NCBI GenBank assembly: GCA_030605705.1
Contig: JAUWHU010000033.1
Span: 1 to 10,122 of the forward strand
Source of the DNA: Thermoflexia bacterium
GTDB lineage: Bacteria; Chloroflexota; Anaerolineae; B4-G1; SLSP01
Length of the DNA stretch: 10,122 nt
Reading direction: 5' to 3'
Below the pieces are notes generated by a model that worked only from the letters and a program-made list of their open reading frames with translations, ran no database searches and had not been told where the DNA came from. Numbering within the stretch: position 1 is the stretch's first letter; the number at the start of each line of letters is the position of its first letter. Positions 5,301 to 10,122 of the stretch are shown piece after piece. Made by a program: the position numbers and the translations under genes.

Positions 5301-6258
5301 ATTGGCGGCCTGGAAGCGGGGCGAGTCGCTGCTCCTGGCGCGCAATCCCACCTATCACGACTGGCCCAGAGTCCGGGGCAACGTGCAACAGGTGAATCTG
5401 TTCCCGCTCAGGGACTGGTCGGCCAGATTGCAGATGTATGAAGCGGACGGCCTGGATGTCCTCGGCATAACCTTCTTCCCTCCGGCAGAGCGTGATAACG
5501 CCCGCCAGCAGCACATCGGAGAATATATCTCCAGCCTCAGGTTGGAAACCCACTTTCTGGCATTTGACGTCTGCCGACCGCCTTTCGATGATGTCCGGGT
5601 GCGGCGCGCGTTCGCTCTGGCCACAGATCGGGAGACGCTAGCGGACGTGGTGATGCGAGGCTACGTGGCTCCGGCTACCGGTGGGCTTTTGCCGCCGGGC
5701 ATGCCGGGGCACTCGCCGGGGATCGCACTGCCCTACGATCCCCAACAGGCACGCCGACTGTTAGCCGAGGCCGGCTACCCGGGCGGCCGTGGCTTCCCGG
5801 TGGTAGACGCCCTGGGCTTCCGCGCCGCCGAATCCCGGAGCGAATACCTGCAAGCACACTGGCGGGAGAACCTGGGGATAGAGATCACGTGGGAGACGGT
5901 CGAGTGGGCCGAGTTTCTCGACCGATTGGGAAACGAGACCCCCCACCTGACCAGCCTGGGGTGGGTGGCCGACTATCCTGATCCCGATAGTTTCCTGAGG
6001 GTGAGCCGGGCCAGAAGTTGGGCCGGGTGGCAAAATGCAACCTACGATCGGCTGGTGAAGGAAGCCGGCCAAGTGATGTGTCAGGGAGAAAGGATGAAAC
6101 TGTACCGCCAAGCGGATAGAATCCTGGTCGAGGAAGCGCCAATCCTGCCCCTCATCTATGAGCGGGATCACCTACTGGTCAAACCGTGGGTGAGCAGATA
6201 CCCTCTGTCAGCGATCAAACCGTCGTTCTGGAAGGACGTTGTGATCGAGCTGCATTAG
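2365..6258 (+). CDS. Giant fusion regulator: SARP-type winged helix + BTAD + AAA ATPase + TPR + family-5 solute-binding domain
   Basis: The product, 1297 residues, is probably a cytoplasmic one-component transcription regulator that senses a peptide or other small ligand. Residues ~5-120 form an OmpR/SARP-type winged helix, interrupted by an insert at ~22-47. The BTAD domain spans ~123-270. An AAA/STAND-type ATPase follows, with Walker A G-x-x-G-x-G-K-T at 327-334 and Walker B hydrophobics ending in D445-D446, then LHWA. TPR-like helices fill ~670-790. From ~805 to the end lies a full SBP_bac_5 (oligopeptide/nickel-binding type) domain: it opens with LEPTTLDP, has VPDVAQTWEVS and FHLRDDVRWSDGTPVTAEDF, and ends with PILPLIYERDHL. 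No signal peptide, lipobox or membrane segment precedes this domain, so it should stay inside the cell, as in SgrR. The ATG at 2365 has AAGG 10 bases upstream. At least five in-frame repeat insertions lie within it. The divergent promoter region is probably its target. Confidence 0.88.
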   Translation: MTETLRLTLLGGLHIAHGETELEGAGSEQFDGVYPERDRMAHYRPVEGFVSRKAQALLVYLAVTGRAHFRDALAGLLWGESPEERAAGNLRVVLSNLRRLVPDHVIITRRTVEFNRESDCWIDVVEFESKMQEARGRKRADTSCVLQLATCLRLYQGDFLDGFYVRGAPDFEEWLLVERERLRQTVLQSLHCLVQHHVARGEYVAGIECVTRLLALDPWREEAHRELMRLLALSGQRSAALAQYEKCRHLLEAELGLEPLEETTALYQWLVDWGTGRLADWETGELVDWVISLPFRGRGDEHAQLVTWWEAALRQDSRQAQLALVEGEAGVGKTRLVEEAARYAEAQGAVVLRGRCYEFGGSVPYQPIAEALRTQIANNELRIANLGDVWLAELARLLPEVREMRPDLPSPIRGSGEAARQRLFEAVLRFLKQVASDASCLLFLDDLHWANQSTLDLLHYLVRQLSGAPVWIVGTYRPEEVSLSHPLTRLRQGLSRDHLVSRLILEPLSSKSVEEIACSLVGEEEGAAFGALLYQESEGNPFILVETVNDLQEQGVLRGEEGEHWQWSGPPAAKVLPACVWDVVLQRVGRLSEPAQRLLTLAAVIGRQFNGPLLQAAAGQDVDAVDESLDEWLTRRLVRQYPASSIQQTVSSLQYDFNHDKIRTAVYHAAGEVRRRMLHRRVGEALEQLFPGQTAEQVGLLAHHWEQAGEPEKAGGYLLRAGDRARLLYAHEEAIDYYRRALAYLKEQGQHEQAARTLMKLGLTYHNAFDFRQARRAYDEGFALWQRAGATQSVIPSSPAPHPLRVRWLEPTTLDPAMAPDAHTDCLMTHLFSGLVELTSEMDIVPDVAQTWEVSAGGRRFVFHLRDDVRWSDGTPVTAEDFEYAWKRVLAPATESPAASFLYDIKGGRAFHQAEGRREDVGVRALDDLTLLVELERPVGYLLQLLCHVSWYPVPRHTVEMHGAAWTEVGNLVTNGPFRLAAWKRGESLLLARNPTYHDWPRVRGNVQQVNLFPLRDWSARLQMYEADGLDVLGITFFPPAERDNARQQHIGEYISSLRLETHFLAFDVCRPPFDDVRVRRAFALATDRETLADVVMRGYVAPATGGLLPPGMPGHSPGIALPYDPQQARRLLAEAGYPGGRGFPVVDALGFRAAESRSEYLQAHWRENLGIEITWETVEWAEFLDRLGNETPHLTSLGWVADYPDPDSFLRVSRARSWAGWQNATYDRLVKEAGQVMCQGERMKLYRQADRILVEEAPILPLIYERDHLLVKPWVSRYPLSAIKPSFWKDVVIELH
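2442..2508. repeat. REP-like insertion in the winged-helix coding region
   Basis: The stretch carries CTGAGC followed by TTCGAC, then TCCTGAGCGA (2466-2475) and TGTCGAAGGG (2499-2508), the words of a dispersed CCTGAGCGA / TCGAAGG repeat I recall from Chloroflexota and other genomes. It encodes about residues 26-48, between the first beta hairpin and the conserved GFVSRKAQALLVYL segment, where SARP-type domains normally have only a few residues. The frame stays open, so the gene has taken the element in as a surface loop. The assignment rests on resemblance only. Confidence 0.45.
2749..2818. repeat. Heptamer repeats in inverted orientation inside the BTAD coding region
   Basis: The 70 bp divide into ten 7-bp units. 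The left arm has GCAAGA in three successive units (starting 2750, 2757, 2764). The right arm has the reverse complement type, CTTGCA and relatives, in successive units at 2798-2818. The two arms could pair into a hairpin. The segment encodes about residues 129-151 at the start of the BTAD domain, just before LRLYQGDFLDGFY, at a point where typical BTAD proteins need no such insert. The frame is preserved. Confidence 0.65.
3173..3236. repeat. Octamer tandem repeat (eight 8-bp units) in the BTAD-ATPase linker
   Basis: The tract divides exactly into eight 8-bp units. TGGTAGAT appears three times (3173, 3189, 3221), and the other units are variants such as TGGCAGAT and TGGGGAAC. It encodes a Trp/Asp/Gly-rich linker of about 21 residues (~270-291) between the end of the BTAD domain and the ATPase. 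The repeat keeps phase throughout although 8 is not a multiple of 3, so the amino-acid repeat is imperfect. Confidence 0.75.
3486..3520. repeat. Heptamer tandem repeat (five 7-bp units) inside the ATPase coding region
   Basis: Five consecutive 7-bp units are variants of GCGAATT, with one exact copy at 3507-3513. This is the family also seen between genes at 2012-2039. It encodes an Asn/Ile-rich loop of about 12 residues (~374-386) between the Walker A and Walker B regions, and the downstream frame continues without a break. Confidence 0.75.
3659..3693. repeat. Possible degenerate heptamer pair just before Walker B
   Basis: GCAAGTG is repeated at 3660 and 3667, and CTGCCTCTTG follows at 3681, giving the same inverted GCAAG / CTTG pattern as 2749-2818 over 35 bp. 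The protein here shows no extra length compared with related ATPases as I remember them, so this may be a remnant or chance. Confidence 0.3.
4288..4329. repeat. Heptamer tandem repeat (six 7-bp units) C-terminal to the ATPase
   Basis: The six 7-bp units are variants of CCAGCNT (CCAGCGT, CCAGCAG, CCAGCCT, with weaker ones between). At 42 bp they add exactly 14 codons, encoding a Ser/Gln-rich loop at about residues 642-655, just before the conserved YDFNHDKIR segment. Related ATPases normally connect these two parts by a short turn. Confidence 0.65.
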
Positions 6259-6541
6259 CGATCCACTCTCCTGCCCCGAAAATAACCCGGCTTGTAGTAG
6301 GCGATTCATCGCCGTGATTCGGGTCACAGTCTGCTGCTGCAGGCTTCGCTCTCTTAACTTGAGGCTTCAGCCTGCCTCGAAAATAAACGGTCCGTAGTAA
6401 CGACTTCAGTCGCTGGCGTCGCTGAACGACTAAAGTCGTTACTACCAGTCATTTTCGTCTTTCAGGGTGAACGCAGTTCGTGACAACTGCCTCGAAAATA
6501 TCTCGCCGCCGCCAGTCGCTCTCGTCGCGCTGTTACCCCAA
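6259..6541. repeat. Repeat-filled intergenic block between convergent genes
   Basis: The 283 bp have no credible coding content. CTGCC(C/T)CGAAAATA occurs three times in the same orientation at 6271-6284, 6372-6385 and 6487-6500. The first two copies continue for about 28 bp to a shared GTAGTA. Short palindromes of different sequence but the same plan sit among them: GGCGATTCATCGCC (6300-6313), AGGCTTCAGCCT (6362-6373), CGACTTCAGTCG (6401-6412) and CGACTAAAGTCG (6427-6438). The block looks like several nested copies of a dispersed palindromic (REP- or MITE-like) element. No transposase is present in the window. Confidence 0.65.
6394..6445. terminator. 19-bp inverted repeat; possible bidirectional terminator
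   Basis: GTAGTAACGACTTCAGTCG at 6394-6412 pairs with 6427-6445 with a single mismatch, leaving a 14-nt loop. T-rich stretches follow on both strands: ATTTTCGTCTTT at 6451-6462 on the plus strand, and TTTATTTTCG a few bases past the stem on the minus strand. It sits between the convergent regulator and carbamoyltransferase genes, so it could end transcripts from both sides. It is also the core of the repeat element, and the T tracts are not perfect. Confidence 0.45.
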
Positions 6542-7600
6542 TTACATCACCAAACTCATCACGGCCTTCTGGACGTGCAGCCGGTTCTCCGCTTCGTCGA
6601 AGATGACGGACTTCCAACCGGGGCCTTCCGTCTTATCCATCACATAGTTGCTGACTTCGTAAGCGCGGTCGGCGGGGAGGCAGTGCATGTAGATGGCGTC
6701 GTGCGCCGCCGTGTCCATGAGCTCCTCGGTACACTTCCAACTCTGGTACTTGTCGAAGATCTCCTGCGACTTCTGGGGATCATCTTCCCCTACGGGCGGT
6801 TTGAAGATGGCCGTGGGACACCATGCTTTAGGATAAACCGCGTGCGCGCCGGCGATGCCGTCCGCGAAGTCCTCCGTGATGCGGAAGGAACCGGAGGAGG
6901 CCGCCGCGTACTCCTGGCACTGGGCGATGATCGCCGGATCGAGCTCCATCTCCGGGGGACGGGCCAACGTGACGTTCATGCCTAACATGGTGGCGTAGAG
7001 GATCGCGGATTGCGGCACGGCGCGGGGTTTGTGGACGCTGGGGGAGTAGGCCCAGGACATGGTGAAGTTGACGCCCTTGAAGCCGCCGAAGTTCTCCTTG
7101 ACGGTGAGCATATCGGCCAGCCCCTGGAAAGGATGGTAGATGTCATCCTCCATATTCAGGACGGGGATGTCGGCCCACTTGGCGAATTCCCGCAGCAGAG
7201 CGGTCGCGCCCCCGTATTCCCACTCCACGGGATCCCCGTAGCAGCGGATGGCGATGGCTTCTCCCATGCGCGAGAGGACGCGGGCCACATCGGAGACGCG
7301 CTCGGTGCTGTAGGCGACCTCTTTCCCCTCTAAGGCGGGGGTGTAGATTTTATTGGGGTCCAGGAAGTGAGCGTGGCCGCCCAATTGGGTCATACCGGCC
7401 TCGAAGGAGTTGCGAGTGCGCAGCGATTGGTTGTAGAAGAGCATGAAGAGCGTCTTGCTGCGCAGGATGTTGTCGTGATAGATCCCCATGGCGCGTTCCT
7501 GCTTGAGCCTTTCGGCCACCGCGAGAACACTTTCGATCTCCTCACGACTGAAGTCGGTTTCGGCCAAAAAATCACGGCCACGCAAACTCATCGTTTTCAT
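6542..7600 (-). CDS. Knotted carbamoyltransferase, YgeW / N-acyl-ornithine transcarbamoylase group (OTC superfamily)
   Basis: The 352-residue protein belongs to the aspartate/ornithine carbamoyltransferase superfamily, which transfers a carbamoyl group from carbamoyl phosphate to an amino group. Carbamoyl-phosphate motifs are S-L-R-T-R at 59-63 and H-P-F-Q at 156-159. H-C-L-P at 306-309 and D-E-A-E-N-R at 335-340 complete the set. TMSWAYSPSVHKPRAVPQ (180-197) and CTEELM before YMHCLPAD resemble the YgeW branch, while NMEDDIYHPFQGLAD and DEAENRLHVQKA resemble N-acetylornithine transcarbamoylase. The amino substrate is therefore uncertain: an acyl-ornithine in arginine synthesis, or an unknown YgeW substrate. 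Start: ATG at 7600 has GGAGG 10 bases upstream, whereas the ATG at 7591 would be 19 away. The length is full and no residue of the named motifs is lost. It follows the transketolase gene by 68 bp and is probably co-transcribed with it. Confidence 0.88.
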   Translation of the reverse strand: MKTMSLRGRDFLAETDFSREEIESVLAVAERLKQERAMGIYHDNILRSKTLFMLFYNQSLRTRNSFEAGMTQLGGHAHFLDPNKIYTPALEGKEVAYSTERVSDVARVLSRMGEAIAIRCYGDPVEWEYGGATALLREFAKWADIPVLNMEDDIYHPFQGLADMLTVKENFGGFKGVNFTMSWAYSPSVHKPRAVPQSAILYATMLGMNVTLARPPEMELDPAIIAQCQEYAAASSGSFRITEDFADGIAGAHAVYPKAWCPTAIFKPPVGEDDPQKSQEIFDKYQSWKCTEELMDTAAHDAIYMHCLPADRAYEVSNYVMDKTEGPGWKSVIFDEAENRLHVQKAVMSLVM

Positions 7601-7610
7601 TTCTGTATTA

Positions 7611-7615
7611 CCTCC
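7611..7615 (-). promoter_or_regulatory. Ribosome binding site of the carbamoyltransferase gene
   Basis: GGAGG lies 10 bases upstream of the ATG at 7600 on the minus strand, just beyond the heptamer array. It decides between the two N-terminal ATGs in favour of the first. Confidence 0.65.
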
Positions 7616-7626
7616 GGTTGTTGTTT

Positions 7627-7697
7627 ATTTGCCATTTGCCATTTGCCATTTGCTCATTTGCCATTTGTTCATTTGTCATTTTCTTCATTTGTCATTC
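7627..7697. repeat. Heptamer array (TTTGCCA / TGGCAAA type) spanning the transketolase stop codon
   Basis: About nine or ten units of TTTGCCA or TTTGTCA run through this stretch. Several are exactly 7 bp and some carry one or two extra bases (TTTGCTCA, TTTGTTCA). On the minus strand they read ATGGCAA and ATGACAA. The array forms most of the gap between the transketolase and carbamoyltransferase genes, and it also encodes the last eight or nine residues and the TGA stop of the transketolase. Confidence 0.75.
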
Positions 7698-10011
7698 TCT
7701 TCCGCTCCTGCACGAAACGCTCGATGCCGGCCAACAACCAGCGCGGCGTCAGGTGCGCCTCGTCGAGCACCTCGTCCAACGTGCCGCCGGTACGCCAGCG
7801 ATCGTCCCAATCCGAGGACAAAGCGTACTCCTCCGCTGCCTCGTTGAACAGCCAGTCGTGCATCAACCAGCGCGCCTGCGTCGTGACGACAGTCGAGTTG
7901 GCGCGGTCGCCAGCCGAGAGCACGCGCCGGCGATACGCTTCCGGCTGGAGCGCGAAGAGCTGTGGGCTGGTCGCACAGACAACCTTCACGTTCAGATCTC
8001 GCGCGTCCAGCTCCGGCAGAATTTTGATGAGGCTTGCCATCGCGCTGGTGCCCTGCACGATCAGCGCGCCTCCGCGTGGCTGGTCGGGACGATAGTCGCG
8101 TACCACATACGCGCCGCGCGCCGCCTCGAAATGCGAGGGGATGCCTAACTTACCCCGGTCGGGAATCTCAAGCGCGGGGCGAGTCAGGTGCAGGGCGATG
8201 ATTGGCGCGGGCTGTTGGAGCGCGGTGCCCAACAACACCGGCACCTCGTTGTGCTCCCACGGGTACAGGTTGATGATGGCCCCTTTGGGGAACAGCTGCG
8301 TCACCCCCGGCGAGAAAATACCGAAGTGGGTACGGCTGTCGTCGGCGGTTTCGGGGCCGGAGTGACCGGCTACCCAGATCACCTTGCCCATGTTCCACTG
8401 GCAATCCTGCGCCATCTGGCTGAACAGCCGCATAATACCGTATTTGAGGTATGAAAACGCCCCGTAGGTGGAACATGCGCCCCAGAAGCCCTCGAAGGCC
8501 GCTTCGGGGTCGAGCGCGAAGTTGACCGAGGCCATCCCGACCATAATCCCGGCGTTGGCGAACTCCGTGATCTCCTGTGGCAGCAATACGCCCTCCGGAG
8601 AGCCGTAGCGTTCGTACCAGCCGTAGCCGGGGAAATCGCCGTAGCTTGCAGCGAAACCGCTGATGTTCGTCGAACCGGCGAGATCGGCCGAGCACGCCAA
8701 GAACAGCGGCTGGCCGTACTCCTGCGCCCCGAACGCATTGACCCACGCGCCCCATTTGGCGAGCGCGGCACGGTTAGCGACCACCTCACCGGGAGCTGCG
8801 TACAGCTCCGCTGGATAATGCCGGTAGTCATACAATCGCTCATCCTGGAAGGGGTTGCCGCGTTTACCCAGCCGGAACGCAGGAATCTCTGCAGGTACGC
8901 TATCTCCCAGGGCCACCAACGTGTCGGCCAGGTAATCCACCAACGCCTGGTCTTGGCGCAGCACCTCCATCACGGCCTTGAGATTGGCCTTGAACTCGGC
9001 GCGCAGCTCGGCGGGGTCGGCAGGGGGAGTCCCCCCGAAGTTGACGAACGTCACGCCGTATTTTTGGGCGAAGGGACGCTTGGTCTCCCAGAACAGCTCG
9101 CTGCCGGTCTTGTGCGGCGAACCGTGCGACTTGTTGTCATACTTGAGGTAGCCGCGCCCCTTGCGCGTCTTGACCCAGGTCGCGCTGGGGACGTGATCGG
9201 GGTTATCCCCCGACATCATGGACAGGAACGCGCGCGTCACCGGCCCCCACGAGCTGCCGGACTCCGTGCCGAACACGCGCCAGCCGTGCGAGGCGAACCA
9301 GTCGGTGGGCGTCCCGTACACGGCGCTGCTGATGGGATGGTCGTCAATGCCGAAGTCGTTCCAGTCCACCACGTAGTAGAGATTATCCAGCCCCAGCCCC
9401 CAGGCGGAGTTCAACGTCTCGTGCGTGGCGCCGGGCGTCAGGCCCGCTTCTCCCTCCAGGATGAACACCTTCACGCCCTCGGCCCCCGCCCGCTTCAACG
9501 CCAGCGCCGCTCCCGCCGCCGCCGGGCTGCCATGTCCCGATGGCCCGGTGTTGAACTTGAGGAACAATGTCTTGCCCTCCATCTCGGCGTGCCCCGACAG
9601 GCCGTCACGATGCCGGAAACTCAGCAGATCCTCCCAGGTTAATGCGCGCTCCTCAAAGTTGGGGATGGCGTATCGCGCGTCGCCGGTCTGCCGGTACTTG
9701 ATGCGCAACGCCTCGTTGAACACGGCTAAGGCGCAGTAGACGAGCGGGATCGTGTGGCCCGCGCCCAAAATGAAGCGGTCGCCGAAGCGTTTTTCGGGAT
9801 GGCGGATGTCCCAGCGCAGCTCGCCGCTGAGCAGCATGACGAGCAGCGGGTACACTTTGGAGCGCGACCCGCCGGGGTGGCCGCTCTGGCGATAGTTGAG
9901 GATCAGGTCCACGAGCTGGTCAACCAAATCCTTGAGCTTCTCCCAGTGATCAAAATGGCGGGATAGCTCTGAGTAGCGACGAGTGATCCGTGTCTCGGTC
10001 ATAGGGTTCAT
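7669..10011 (-). CDS. Large divergent transketolase family protein (thiamine diphosphate enzyme)
   Basis: The 780-residue protein has the full transketolase order: an N-terminal ThDP-binding half, a pyrimidine-binding domain and a C-terminal domain. Visible landmarks are SGHPGG at 43-48, AGH at 84-86, GPSGHG at 157-161, and VDWNDFGID at 215-223, where N218 fits the metal-binding Asn. The pyrimidine-domain Glu lies in QEITEFANAGIM (479-490), and GHSGPETADDSRTHFGI (549-565) matches the GxDGPTHQP region. It probably interconverts sugar phosphates with a two-carbon transfer in the cytoplasm. Two oddities: the classical GDG of the ThDP motif reads G187-E188-A189, and the protein is about 100 residues longer than usual transketolases. 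A related ThDP enzyme with another substrate is possible. The ATG at 10011 lies 10 bases after GAGGAG and one base after the upstream gene's stop, so translation is likely coupled. Confidence 0.88.
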   Translation of the reverse strand: MNPMTETRITRRYSELSRHFDHWEKLKDLVDQLVDLILNYRQSGHPGGSRSKVYPLLVMLLSGELRWDIRHPEKRFGDRFILGAGHTIPLVYCALAVFNEALRIKYRQTGDARYAIPNFEERALTWEDLLSFRHRDGLSGHAEMEGKTLFLKFNTGPSGHGSPAAAGAALALKRAGAEGVKVFILEGEAGLTPGATHETLNSAWGLGLDNLYYVVDWNDFGIDDHPISSAVYGTPTDWFASHGWRVFGTESGSSWGPVTRAFLSMMSGDNPDHVPSATWVKTRKGRGYLKYDNKSHGSPHKTGSELFWETKRPFAQKYGVTFVNFGGTPPADPAELRAEFKANLKAVMEVLRQDQALVDYLADTLVALGDSVPAEIPAFRLGKRGNPFQDERLYDYRHYPAELYAAPGEVVANRAALAKWGAWVNAFGAQEYGQPLFLACSADLAGSTNISGFAASYGDFPGYGWYERYGSPEGVLLPQEITEFANAGIMVGMASVNFALDPEAAFEGFWGACSTYGAFSYLKYGIMRLFSQMAQDCQWNMGKVIWVAGHSGPETADDSRTHFGIFSPGVTQLFPKGAIINLYPWEHNEVPVLLGTALQQPAPIIALHLTRPALEIPDRGKLGIPSHFEAARGAYVVRDYRPDQPRGGALIVQGTSAMASLIKILPELDARDLNVKVVCATSPQLFALQPEAYRRRVLSAGDRANSTVVTTQARWLMHDWLFNEAAEEYALSSDWDDRWRTGGTLDEVLDEAHLTPRWLLAGIERFVQERKRMTNEENDK

Positions 10012-10012
10012 G

Positions 10013-10122
10013 TTATGATTTCTCCTCTTCCAGGCGGGTGATCTGGCGTTCGTGCTCGCGCGCCAGTCGCTCGAACAGCCGCGCGACCTCGCGGATGGGC
10101 AGCTTCGCGGCCGCATCTCGGT
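10013..10122 (-). CDS. 3' end of an unidentified upstream gene (partial)
   Basis: An open frame enters from the right edge and ends at a TAA at 10013-10015, leaving 35 residues. The fragment begins RDAAAKLPIREVARLFERL and ends with TRLEEEKS, a charged, Arg/Glu-rich amphipathic helix or short coiled coil. Codons are GC-rich at third positions like those of the neighbours, and the frame differs from that of the transketolase. The ribosome site of the transketolase lies inside this end, with only one base between its stop and the next ATG, which is typical of an operon. Too little is present to name the family. Confidence 0.6.
   Translation of the reverse strand, partial: RDAAAKLPIREVARLFERLAREHERQITRLEEEKS

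Noticed and set aside
7627..7697. CRISPR-like array
   Set aside because: Units are 7 bp with no spacers, so this is a tandem repeat; no cas genes are present in the window.
7367..8148. Plus-strand frames crossing 7620-7690 with LPFAICHLPFA-type runs
   Set aside because: The runs are translations of the heptamer array, and the rest is antisense to two well-supported genes.
8818..9642. 274-codon open frame on the plus strand
   Set aside because: It is antisense to the transketolase and has no recognisable domain or ribosome site.
10012..10116. Upstream extension of the transketolase to 10116
   Set aside because: The added residues are Arg/Ser-rich and low in family likeness, and the region is better explained as the 3' end of another gene in a different frame with a stop at 10013.

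Overview
The window most likely comes from a member of the Chloroflexota (Anaerolineae, Caldilineae or Ardenticatenia type), with high-GC coding DNA. This rests on family resemblance, not on a marker gene. The clues are a giant winged-helix/BTAD/AAA regulator, a secreted beta-helix protein that starts with a CSLRDA motif and ends in VYLPLVLK, a YgeW-like carbamoyltransferase, and many short heptamer-type tandem repeats in and between genes.

Layout. On the minus strand, 57-1994 encodes a secreted parallel beta-helix protein. Just upstream of it, 2045-2287 encodes a small conserved-looking protein; the two genes probably share a transcript. A 77-bp divergent promoter region (2288-2364) separates them from a 1297-residue plus-strand gene (2365-6258). 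That gene joins a SARP-type DNA-binding/BTAD head, an AAA/STAND-type ATPase and TPRs to a complete family-5 peptide/solute-binding domain that has no export signal. The intergenic block 6259-6541 lies between convergent genes and is filled with palindromic repeats. On the minus strand from the right edge come the 3' end of an unidentified gene (10013-10122), a large divergent transketolase (7669-10011) and a knotted carbamoyltransferase (6542-7600). These three probably form an operon.

How it may work together. The large regulator looks like a cytoplasmic one-component sensor: a periplasmic-type ligand-binding domain coupled to an ATPase switch and a DNA-binding head, an arrangement that recalls SgrR. 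Its promoter region carries an 8-bp direct repeat with an 11-bp period, placed 7-8 bp upstream of a minus-strand TATAAT. This is the geometry known for SARP boxes, so a testable model is that the regulator activates the divergent small-protein/beta-helix pair and limits its own expression.

A second theme is short tandem repeats of period 7 or 8. They lie between genes (2012-2067, 7627-7697) and inside the regulator gene (2749-2818, 3173-3236, 3486-3520, 4288-4329), where they appear as in-frame insertions at domain loops and linkers. They resemble the heptanucleotide STRR repeats of cyanobacteria and seem to be spreading through this genome without breaking genes.
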